From VXYL01 sp965200375 (lineage in GTDB: Bacteria > Pseudomonadota > Gammaproteobacteria > Pseudomonadales > Azotimanducaceae): a stretch of 64,000 nucleotides of DNA. Both the position numbers and the translations under genes were made by a program. Below are positions 9,578-16,962 of the stretch, one piece after another. A model generated the notes under the pieces. The model was given only the letters and a program-made list of their open reading frames with translations. It searched no databases and was not told the DNA's origin. Position 1 is the stretch's first letter; every line of letters starts with the position of its first letter. Where the stretch lies: positions 248,001-312,000 of the forward strand of contig OZ241353.1 of NCBI GenBank assembly GCA_965200375.1, read 5' to 3'.

Positions 9578-10270
9578 TCAGGGCTCGTGTTCCGCCTCGG
9601 CTTCCACACGCGTACTCGCACGCTCGGCCGCCAGCTCCGCGGCCAGCTGCCGCGCCGCGGCAAGCGCCTGCTTTCTGCCAAGCGCCATGTTGATCACGTA
9701 CTTGCCGTCCACCACCAGCGCCGGCACGCCGGTGAGGCCAGCAGCCGCGAAGGCGGCCTCGTCTGCGGCAACCAGACGGGCGATGCGCGGCGACTCGGCG
9801 GTGCGCAGAAACGTCTGCCGTTCGATGCCGTGATCGGCCACGTAGTCCGCCAGGGCCGCCAACGTGGAAAACTGCCGACTGCGGTCCTGGATGGCCGCGA
9901 ACAGCCGGCTGCGATTGGCCTCGGCGGCGTCGTGCCGCAGCAGCGCCAGGTGGGCCTTGGCGAGCAGCCGATTGGTGGAGGAGTAGGCCACGTGGGCGCG
10001 GCGGAACGCCACCCCCGCCGGCAGCGTCTCCGCCCAGCCCTCCATCAGTTCCTCGAGGCGTCGACAGTGGGGGCAGGCGAACGAAAAGTACGCCACCACC
10101 CTCACGTCGCCCACGTCGCCGTCCCCGTCGGGCACCTCCAGCACCCGATAGGGATCGCCAGCGTCGCCTTCGTACAGCAGCCCGAAGGCAGTCACGAGGA
10201 CCGCCAACGCCGCCACGGCGCCGACGATGCCCAGCCGCAGCCGAGCGACCTTGTCCTTGCGCTTCGCCAT
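9578..10270 (-). CDS. DsbA-like membrane-anchored thiol:disulfide oxidoreductase
   Basis: The 230-residue protein has a basic N-terminus and one hydrophobic segment (residues 13-33, probably an uncleaved anchor). A thioredoxin-fold domain then faces the periplasm. The active site CPHC (residues 66-69) follows FSFA, exactly the DsbA dipeptide, and a cis-proline loop TGVPALVV lies near residue 182. It is expected to introduce or rearrange disulfide bonds in exported proteins. No DsbB partner is adjacent. The C-terminal tail is a charged alanine-rich helix. It is divergent from the CoA-transferase gene at 10399 across 128 bp. Confidence 0.87.
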   Translation of the reverse strand: MAKRKDKVARLRLGIVGAVAALAVLVTAFGLLYEGDAGDPYRVLEVPDGDGDVGDVRVVAYFSFACPHCRRLEELMEGWAETLPAGVAFRRAHVAYSSTNRLLAKAHLALLRHDAAEANRSRLFAAIQDRSRQFSTLAALADYVADHGIERQTFLRTAESPRIARLVAADEAAFAAAGLTGVPALVVDGKYVINMALGRKQALAAARQLAAELAAERASTRVEAEAEHEP

Positions 10271-10398
10271 GCTGATCGTCGCCAGCCCGCGCTGCCGATC
10301 TCCGGTAGTCCGCCCAGAGTCTATACTGCCGGCGCAACGGGATTGAACTGGGCGGAACCGCCGCCGCCGGAGTCTGCGCGGAGCGGTGCCGCAAGCCG

Positions 10399-12864
10399 AT
10401 GGCAGGCCTGCTGGACGACATTCGCGTGGTGGAGGTGGCGCACCCCCACACCGAGTACGCGGGGCTGGTTCTGGCTGGTCTCGGCGCCGAAGTGTGGCTG
10501 GTGGAACCGCCCCGGGGCGCCGCCACCCGCTGGCGGCGGCCCCGCGTCCCGGGCGCCGGCGCTTCCTGCCGCGGCGGCATCCCCTTTCTGGCCCGCAACG
10601 GCGGCAAGAAGAGCATTGCCATCGACGCCGCTTCGGCAGAGGACCGGCGCGCCTTGCGCCGCCTCTGCGAGCGCGCGGACGTGACCCTCGGCGCCAGCGC
10701 TTCGCCGTTGAACGCCACGGTGTGCAAAGCCAACACCCGGGTCGCGGTGACCGTCACCGACGCGCTGGGGCTTGGCACTTCGTCCATCGTGCCTTTCGCG
10801 GCGAGCGGCGGCATGGCCTCCAGCGGCTGGCCGCAGCAGCCGCCCTGCAACGCGCCCTCCTGGCTGGCGCTGGACGGGGCCGGCGTGTACGCGGCGGCGA
10901 TGGCCGTGGCGGGTCTGCTCGCCACCCGTGCCGGCGGCGCCCTGCGCTACGAGATTCCCCTCGCCGAGGCGGCGACGGCGTCCATCACTCCTTGGACCCG
11001 CTGCCTGCACGCCTACGCCATGCAGGCCGCCGGCCAGGGCGCGCTCACGGCCCGCCTGGGCCCGAACGGATTTCCCATCTACGAGACCCGCGACGGGCAC
11101 GTGCGAATTCTGGCAGGCACGCCCAAGCAGTGGCAGGCGTTCGTGGCGCTGCTCGGCGAACCGGAGGAGATCGTCTCGGGACCGTTCGCCGATCCGGCGT
11201 TCCGCGCCGAGAACGCGGACGCGCTCAAGCTGCTGTGCGCCGGCCTTATCCGCGAACGCGGCACCGAAGAGCTGTTTCTCGAGGGGCAGCGTTTGGGCCT
11301 CACCATCTCGCCGGTGCATTCGCTGCGGCAGTTTCGGGCGGATGCCCACGTTGCGGCCCGGGGCGTGTTCGCCACCGTCGCGGACCCGGAGTTCGGGCCC
11401 CTGACGCAGGTGCGAACGCCGCTGGTGGCGGACCCGGCCAGCCTGAACGTCCCGCCGCGACCCGCGCCGGCGCTGGACGAGCATCGCCCGGAAGCGCTGG
11501 CGATAGCGGCGACCCCGGTGCGGGAACGGCCGCAAGGCGCGCCTCCCCGGCCCCTCGCGCCTCTCGCCGGGCTGCGGGTGCTGAACCTGGGCGTCGGCGC
11601 GGTGGTGCCGGAGGCGGCGTCGCTGCTGGCGCTGCTCGGCGCGGAGGTGGTGAAGGTGGAGTCTCTCGCGCACGTGGACTTCCTGCGCCGCAACGGCCTC
11701 GCCGGCGCCATGGACGTGAACAACAGCCCCACCTTCAACCAGCTGAACCTCGGCGTCCAGAGCCTGGCGCTGGACTTGCGAACCGAAGCCGGCGTGGCCG
11801 TGCTGCACCGGCTGGCGGCAAAGTGCGACGTGGTGATGGAGAACATGCGCGGCCCCGTCGTCGGGCGCTGGGGGCTGGACTACGCCGGCGCCAGGGCGCT
11901 GCGCCCGGACGTCGTCTATCTGCGCAGCCAGGGCCTGGGAACCGGCCCCTACGACGGCTTCCAAACCTACGGCCCGAACCTGCAAACCTTCTCCGGCATC
12001 ACCCACCAGTGGGCGCACCCGGACGATCCCTTCCCGGTGGGAACGACCCTGAACCACCCGGACCACATCGCCGGCAAGCAGGCGCTGGCGCCCCTCTTGG
12101 CGGCCCTCCTGCGGCGGGACCGCACCGGCGCCGGCTGCCTACTGGACGCGACGCAGGTGGAGACGGCCGCGTTTCTCATTGCCGACCGCCACCTCCAGCA
12201 GACGTTCGCGGACCAGGACCTGCCGCCGCTCGGCAACCGCAGCCTGGACATGGCGCCCCACGGCTGCTACCGCTGCGCCGACGATGCGGAGGGCCGCGAA
12301 CGCTGGCTGGCGCTGGCCGTGGAGACCGACGAGCAGTGGGCCGCTCTGCAAGCGCTGCTGCCGCCCCTGGCCGAGCTGCCGGCATCCACGGCCGCCGAAC
12401 GGCTGGCCGCCGCCGACGCCATCGACGAGGCGCTCGCGGCGCATCTGCGGACCCGGGAGCTGGACGACATGGAGGCCGCCCTGCGACGGGCCGGCGTACA
12501 CGCCTCCCGCGTGGCGACCGGCGACGACATGGCCGCCAGCGACGCGCCCTTCTTCCCGGCCTTGAGCCATCCGACGGCCGGTACGCGGCACTACACCGGC
12601 GTGCCGGTGCTGGCCAACGGCGAACGCCTGCCCCTGCGCCGGGCGCCCCTGCTCGGCGAGCATACCGAGCGGGTGCTGCACGAGGGGCTCCGGCTGCCTG
12701 GCGCCGAGATCGAGCGGTTGACGGCCGCGAAGGCCGTGGGGGGTCTGAGGGCGCCTGCTTGGGTAGTGGCGCAGCGGGAGGCCGGCGGCGTCAGCCCTCC
12801 GCCGCCGCCAAGCTCGCCAGGAACCGAAGCGTCCGGTCGTAGGCATCCGGTTCCACTGCCATGA
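10399..12864 (+). CDS. Second tandem-domain CaiB/BaiF CoA-transferase
   Basis: This 821-residue protein is again two family III domains in one chain: domain 1 from DDIRVVEVAHPHTEYAGLVL, domain 2 from LAGLRVLNLGVGAVVPEAAS near residue 389. Domain 2 keeps the catalytic Asp (LLDATQVETA). In domain 1 the equivalent VDVS position reads YEIPLAEAA, with Glu in place of Asp, so domain 1 may be inactive or altered. The start is ATG 10399. A TATACT hexamer at 10322 could be the -10 box, but no good -35 is visible. The proline-rich C-terminus overlaps the convergent LLM gene by 74 bp. It is a distant paralogue of the gene at 4334-6724, not a recent copy. Confidence 0.86.
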   Translation: MAGLLDDIRVVEVAHPHTEYAGLVLAGLGAEVWLVEPPRGAATRWRRPRVPGAGASCRGGIPFLARNGGKKSIAIDAASAEDRRALRRLCERADVTLGASASPLNATVCKANTRVAVTVTDALGLGTSSIVPFAASGGMASSGWPQQPPCNAPSWLALDGAGVYAAAMAVAGLLATRAGGALRYEIPLAEAATASITPWTRCLHAYAMQAAGQGALTARLGPNGFPIYETRDGHVRILAGTPKQWQAFVALLGEPEEIVSGPFADPAFRAENADALKLLCAGLIRERGTEELFLEGQRLGLTISPVHSLRQFRADAHVAARGVFATVADPEFGPLTQVRTPLVADPASLNVPPRPAPALDEHRPEALAIAATPVRERPQGAPPRPLAPLAGLRVLNLGVGAVVPEAASLLALLGAEVVKVESLAHVDFLRRNGLAGAMDVNNSPTFNQLNLGVQSLALDLRTEAGVAVLHRLAAKCDVVMENMRGPVVGRWGLDYAGARALRPDVVYLRSQGLGTGPYDGFQTYGPNLQTFSGITHQWAHPDDPFPVGTTLNHPDHIAGKQALAPLLAALLRRDRTGAGCLLDATQVETAAFLIADRHLQQTFADQDLPPLGNRSLDMAPHGCYRCADDAEGRERWLALAVETDEQWAALQALLPPLAELPASTAAERLAAADAIDEALAAHLRTRELDDMEAALRRAGVHASRVATGDDMAASDAPFFPALSHPTAGTRHYTGVPVLANGERLPLRRAPLLGEHTERVLHEGLRLPGAEIERLTAAKAVGGLRAPAWVVAQREAGGVSPPPPPSSPGTEASGRRHPVPLP

Positions 12865-13714
12865 TGGCGGCGTTGAAATCCGTGACGCCGGCGCTGCGGA
12901 AGCGCTCGATGCCGCCGCGCAGGGCGTTCTCGTCGCCGACCAGGGCGATGTCCGCCGGGCCGGCGACACCTTCTCGATCCAGCATGGCGCGGTAGGAGGG
13001 CAGCTGGCCGTACATGGCCAGGCCCTGCGCGATGCGCTGCCGGGCTTCTTCCGGTTGCCGCGTGAGCACGATGGGCACCCCGCCCACCACCCGTGGCGCC
13101 GGCCGACCGGCGGCGTCGGCGGCCGCGGCGAGCCGCTTGACGATGTGCCCCTCCATCGTCCGCGGCCCGACCATCCAGGTGTTGGTGCCGTCCGTCAGTT
13201 CGCCAGCGATGCGCAGCATCAGCGGACCGAGCGCCGCCACCACCGTTGGCACCGGTTCCGCGCCCGGCACCGTCAGCTGCAGGCCGGCGACGCGGTATTC
13301 CTCGCCCTGCCAGTTGGCCGCCTCGCCCCGCAGCAGCGGCATCAGCACGCCGAGGTATTCGCGCATGTGCGCCGCTGGCCGGTCGTAGGAGAGGCCGAGC
13401 ATGGTCTCGATGACGACCTTGTGCGAGAGGCCGATGCCGAGGGTGAAGCGGTTGCCGGTGGCCGCGGCGGCGGTGAGCGCCTGCTGGGCCATGGCCGTGG
13501 GATGGCGCGGATAGGTGGGCGTGACGGCCGTGCCGAGGCCGATGCGCGGCACTTCCCGGCCGACGACGGCCAAGGCGGCGATGGCGTCGAAAGAGAAGAT
13601 GTTCGCCAGCCACAGGTTGTGCAGGCCAGCGGCCTCCACCCGCTTGGCCGCCGCCACGACCTCGTCCAGGTCGCCGTCGCCACCGCTGGCCCCGAGCATT
13701 ACGCCAATTCGCAT
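12791..13714 (-). CDS. LLM-class (F420/FMN-dependent) oxidoreductase
   Basis: The 307-residue protein is a luciferase-like monooxygenase-fold TIM barrel. It shows MRIGVMLGASGGDGDLDEVV, the EAAGLHNLWLAN strand, VPRIGLGTAVTPTYPRHPT and FTLGIGLSHK, which resemble the family using F420 or flavin on dehydrogenase-type reactions. Substrate and cofactor cannot be settled from sequence alone. MRIG was chosen as the start because GGAGG sits about five bases upstream; 25 further upstream codons in frame look non-coding. Its 3' end overlaps the convergent CoA-transferase by 74 bp. Confidence 0.83.
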   Translation of the reverse strand: MRIGVMLGASGGDGDLDEVVAAAKRVEAAGLHNLWLANIFSFDAIAALAVVGREVPRIGLGTAVTPTYPRHPTAMAQQALTAAAATGNRFTLGIGLSHKVVIETMLGLSYDRPAAHMREYLGVLMPLLRGEAANWQGEEYRVAGLQLTVPGAEPVPTVVAALGPLMLRIAGELTDGTNTWMVGPRTMEGHIVKRLAAAADAAGRPAPRVVGGVPIVLTRQPEEARQRIAQGLAMYGQLPSYRAMLDREGVAGPADIALVGDENALRGGIERFRSAGVTDFNAAIMAVEPDAYDRTLRFLASLAAAEG

Positions 13715-13885
13715 GGCCGCCTCCGCCACCGTTCCTTCGCCAGTGCGAACTCTGCCATGTTGCGGCGCGCCGGGCGAGGCCCCGGGCATCGTCGAAGTCT
13801 TGAAGCGTTGTCGAGGCGCGGTCGGGCCAGCGCGCTGGCGGCGGCGAAGAGGCAGTTGCTAGCATGGTGCGGCTGTTCGGGCAGA

Positions 13886-15097
13886 ATGAGGGTCGGGGAG
13901 ATGGCAGCGCTGCGCCAGGACCGTACGTCGTCGGCCTCCGGCGAGCTGTCCGCGACGCCCACGGACATCGAAGCCCTGGCCCGGCTGCGCGACGAGAACG
14001 CCCGGCTGCGGGCGGAAGTCGCGCTGCTGCGTGGTCGGCCGCAAACGCCTGCGCCCGAGGGTGCCGAGGACGCCTCCCGTTGGGACTCGGCAATGCGCGG
14101 CGGCATCGCCTACGCCGACGGCGCTTCGTCCACCAGCGGGCTCTCGGCGGGGCGGCTGCTCAAGCAGCTTGCGGGCCTCTCCAGGGAACGGCTGGCGGCC
14201 GGACGCATCCGCAACAGCAGCGACATCGACTGTCTGCCCCGCCCCTGCGCCGACCAAGCGCGGCTGGAGGCGGACTTCGTGCGCTGGGGGTACTGCCTGG
14301 TGGCGGACGCCATGACGCCTGCGCAGGTGTGGGCGCAGGCGGACCGGCTGGTGGAACAGGCCGCGGCCGAACGGCAGCTCGGCAAGGCCACGATGACCAG
14401 CTCCGGCGAGCGGGCGCAGCTGGTGGCGAATCTGGTGCTCAAGGGCGCCGTGTTCCGCGACGCGGTGGAGTTCAAGGAGTCCGCCGCCGCGCGCGGGCCG
14501 CTGGTGGATCGGCTGCTCGCCAAGGTGATGGGCGAGGGCTTCGGCCTCGGCTGCGCCCACGGCTCCATAGTCCACGAGGGCGGCGGCCTGCAGGAACTGC
14601 ACGTGGACCAGGCGGGCCTGCCGCTGCCCTATCCGCGGTTTCCGTTCGGTTCCCTCGTCATCTGGTGCTACAGCGAGTTCGACCTGGCCGCTGGCGGCAC
14701 CTACATCGTGCCGGGTTCGCACCGCACCGCCAGCGGCGCCACCCGCTTCCATGATGGCGCGGACTTGAGACGCCTCGTGGACGCCGAGGCAGGGCTGGTG
14801 GCCATCTGCGCGCCGCCCGGCACCTGCATCCTCACGGACACCCGCGTGCTGCACTGCGGCGGACGCCGCACCGCGCCCGGCACGCGCTACGCCATGCGCT
14901 GCCACTACAACCGCCACTTCATTCGCCCGCTGCACGAGCAGTCCACCGCGAACCTGCATGTGCCGAGCGACGTCTACGAGCAGCTGTCGCCACGGCTCAA
15001 GCAGATGATGGGCATTGGGCACTACGATCCGGCGCCGCTTGGGGAACTGCGCGCGAGCCCGAAGAACGGCCGCCTGCCGAGGACGGGCGACACCTAG
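13886..15097 (+). CDS. Phytanoyl-CoA dioxygenase (PhyH) family protein
   Basis: The 403-residue protein is a non-haem Fe(II)/2-oxoglutarate dioxygenase. His239-Val-Asp241 (LHVDQAG) and the distal His323 (VLHCGGR) form the predicted iron triad, and GTYIVPGSHR is the usual strand before the distal His. About 45 residues at the N-terminus form a charged heptad-like segment (ALARLRDENARLRAEVALL), a likely short coiled coil not found in minimal PhyH proteins. The start is ATG 13886; ATG 13901 is an alternative. The family hydroxylates fatty acyl-CoAs and many small metabolites, and the substrate here is unknown. An ATPase gene follows 59 bp downstream, probably unrelated in function. Confidence 0.83.
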   Translation: MRVGEMAALRQDRTSSASGELSATPTDIEALARLRDENARLRAEVALLRGRPQTPAPEGAEDASRWDSAMRGGIAYADGASSTSGLSAGRLLKQLAGLSRERLAAGRIRNSSDIDCLPRPCADQARLEADFVRWGYCLVADAMTPAQVWAQADRLVEQAAAERQLGKATMTSSGERAQLVANLVLKGAVFRDAVEFKESAAARGPLVDRLLAKVMGEGFGLGCAHGSIVHEGGGLQELHVDQAGLPLPYPRFPFGSLVIWCYSEFDLAAGGTYIVPGSHRTASGATRFHDGADLRRLVDAEAGLVAICAPPGTCILTDTRVLHCGGRRTAPGTRYAMRCHYNRHFIRPLHEQSTANLHVPSDVYEQLSPRLKQMMGIGHYDPAPLGELRASPKNGRLPRTGDT

Positions 15098-15156
15098 ACC
15101 ATCGGCTATAGTCCCGCGCGTCGCCGAAGCGAGCCGTCTCCGCGAGCGATCCCGCC

Positions 15157-16341
15157 ATGCAGATCGAGCACATCCGAATAAGGAACTTCCGCGCGTTCAA
15201 GGAAGTCGAACTGGCGGCGATCCCGCCGCTGGCCATCCTGGTCGGGGCCAATGGCACGGGGAAGTCGACGTTGTTCGCCATCTTCGGCTTTCTGCGGGAC
15301 GCCATGAACACCAACGTGCGAACTGCCCTCGCCAAGCTCGGCGGCAGCCGGGGCTTCCGGGAAGTGCGGAGCCGGGACACGGACGGCCCCATCGAAATCG
15401 AGATCAAGTACCGCAGGAAGCCCCGGGAGTCCTTGGTGACCTATGGGCTGTGGATCGACGAAGAAAATGGACGGCCTTACGTGGCCCGCGAACTGCTGCG
15501 CTACCGCCGTTTCCAGCACGGCAGGCCGTGGCACTTTCTGGACTTTCGCCGTGGCCGAGGCTTCGCCGTAACCAACGAAGCCGAAGAAACGACCGATGCA
15601 TCCCAGCTAGAGCGACAAGAGCAGTCCTTGAAGTCTCCGGACCTGCTGGCCATCAAGGGACTCGCGCAGTTCGAGCGCTTTCCCGCCGTGGTCGCGCTCG
15701 GCGACCTGGTGGAGAACTGGCACGTCTCGGACTTCCACATCAGCAAGGCGCGCCCGGAGCAGGAAGTGGGCCACGCGGAGCACCTCTCCCGCGAAGGCGA
15801 AAATCTGGCGCTCGTGGTCGAGTACCTGCACGACGAACACCGGAAGACGTTCCAGGAGATCCTTGCCCGCCTCAAGATGCGCGTGCCGGGAGTCTCGCAT
15901 GTGGAAGCCAAGCAGACGGAAGAAGGGCGCATCCTGCTGCGCTTCAAGGACGAGGCGTTTGCGGACCCCTTTCTGGCGCGACACGTCTCCGATGGGACCA
16001 TCAAGATGCTGGCCTACTTGACGCTGCTGTACGACCCTGCACCGCATCCGCTGCTGGGCGTGGAGGAGCCGGAAAACCAGCTCTATCCCAAGCTGCTGCA
16101 CGAACTCGCCGAGGAGTTCAGGGCCTACGCCAATCGGGGCGGGCAGGTGTTCGTATCCACGCACTCGCCGGACTTCCTCAATGCCGCCGAGATCGACGAG
16201 GTGTTTCTGCTTCGAAAGAGCGGCGGCTACACCCGAGTCGAGCGCGCCCGAGACGATCCGCAGCTCAGCGCCTACATGGCGGATGGCGACAAGATGGGGC
16301 AGCTATGGAAACAGGGCTTCTTCGAGGGCGTCGATCCCTAA
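15157..16341 (+). CDS. OLD/SMC-like AAA ATPase (AAA_21 type) of a two-gene module
   Basis: The 394-residue ABC-type ATPase starts MQIEHIRIRNFRAFKEVEL, the classic RecF/SMC/OLD N-terminus. It has Walker A GANGTGKS (30-37), a signature-like HVSDGTIKMLAYLTLLY, Walker B LLGVEEPENQLYP near 300, and a FVSTHSPDFLN switch near 335. No TOPRIM or HNH domain is fused, and the middle is a helical insertion. The DUF4276 gene begins two bases after its stop, a tightly coupled pair. ATPases of this type paired with a separate TOPRIM-like partner occur in anti-phage systems such as PARIS (AriA/AriB) and in less characterised modules. A defence role is inference. A TATAGT hexamer at 15107 is a possible -10 box. 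Confidence 0.82.
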   Translation: MQIEHIRIRNFRAFKEVELAAIPPLAILVGANGTGKSTLFAIFGFLRDAMNTNVRTALAKLGGSRGFREVRSRDTDGPIEIEIKYRRKPRESLVTYGLWIDEENGRPYVARELLRYRRFQHGRPWHFLDFRRGRGFAVTNEAEETTDASQLERQEQSLKSPDLLAIKGLAQFERFPAVVALGDLVENWHVSDFHISKARPEQEVGHAEHLSREGENLALVVEYLHDEHRKTFQEILARLKMRVPGVSHVEAKQTEEGRILLRFKDEAFADPFLARHVSDGTIKMLAYLTLLYDPAPHPLLGVEEPENQLYPKLLHELAEEFRAYANRGGQVFVSTHSPDFLNAAEIDEVFLLRKSGGYTRVERARDDPQLSAYMADGDKMGQLWKQGFFEGVDP

Positions 16342-16343
16342 GG

Positions 16344-16895
16344 ATGACCTTGGCATTCTTCTTGGAAGAAACCTCGGCAATGGAGATGCTGAAGGGTCTC
16401 CTGCCACGGTTGCTGTCGCCGCAGGTAATCGTTCGGTACGTCGTGTTCGAAGGCAAGCACGACCTCGACAGGAACCTCCTCCGGCGACTACGCGGCTGGC
16501 GTACTCCAGACACCGCGTTCATCGTCCTCCAGGATCAGGATGCCAACGACTGCAAGGCGTTGAAGGCTCGGCTAGCGAGAAGGTGCGCCGAGGCGGGCCA
16601 AGCGTCCGCGAAGGTCCGGATCGTCTGCCGGGGAGTTGGAGAGCTGGTACTTCGGAGACTTGGCCGCAGTGGAGCATGGCCTCCGCATCCCGAATCTTCA
16701 ACGCTACGCCGGCCAGCGCCGGTATCGGACCCCGGATTCCATCCACTCTCCATCTTCCGAGTTGAGGAAGATCACGCGCAACGCCTACAGGTCGCTGGCT
16801 CTCGGACGATAGGCCCCTGCATGGCCGACGGGAATACGTCCCGCAGCTTCCGCGCCTTCGTTGCCGCCATCAGAACCGTCGTCGCCAGCGCCTGA
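16344..16895 (+). pseudogene. DUF4276 family protein (TOPRIM-like), two compensating frameshifts
   Basis: ATG 16344 opens a frame reading MTLAFFLEETSAMEMLKGLL and FIVLQDQDANDCKALK, both typical of DUF4276; the Glu and the DxD resemble TOPRIM metal ligands. At the GGGG run 16630-16633 the family match moves one base forward, reading CRELESWYFGDLAAVEHG and continuing to RKITRNAY. At 16788 it returns to the first frame, reading QVAGSRTIGPCMADG and SRSFRAFVAAIR up to TGA 16893-16895. One extra G and one missing C therefore cancel. Uncorrected, the first frame stays open but about 52 central residues are scrambled. This is either a genuine lesion or two homopolymer sequencing errors. It is the partner gene of the ATPase two bases upstream. 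Confidence 0.8.
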
Positions 16896-16908
16896 TCGGC
16901 CACCTAGG

Positions 16909-16937
16909 CGGCCCGCCGAGCTGTCCCCAGCGGGCCG
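16909..16937. terminator. Hairpin between convergent DUF4276 and pnp genes
   Basis: CGGCCCGC (16909-16916) and GCGGGCCG (16930-16937) form a perfect 8-bp stem with a 13-nt loop between two convergent genes. There is no real T-run, so it would be a weak or factor-assisted terminator. Confidence 0.4.
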
Positions 16938-16962
16938 TTCGGCTGGCGCTGGCGGCGCGGGC

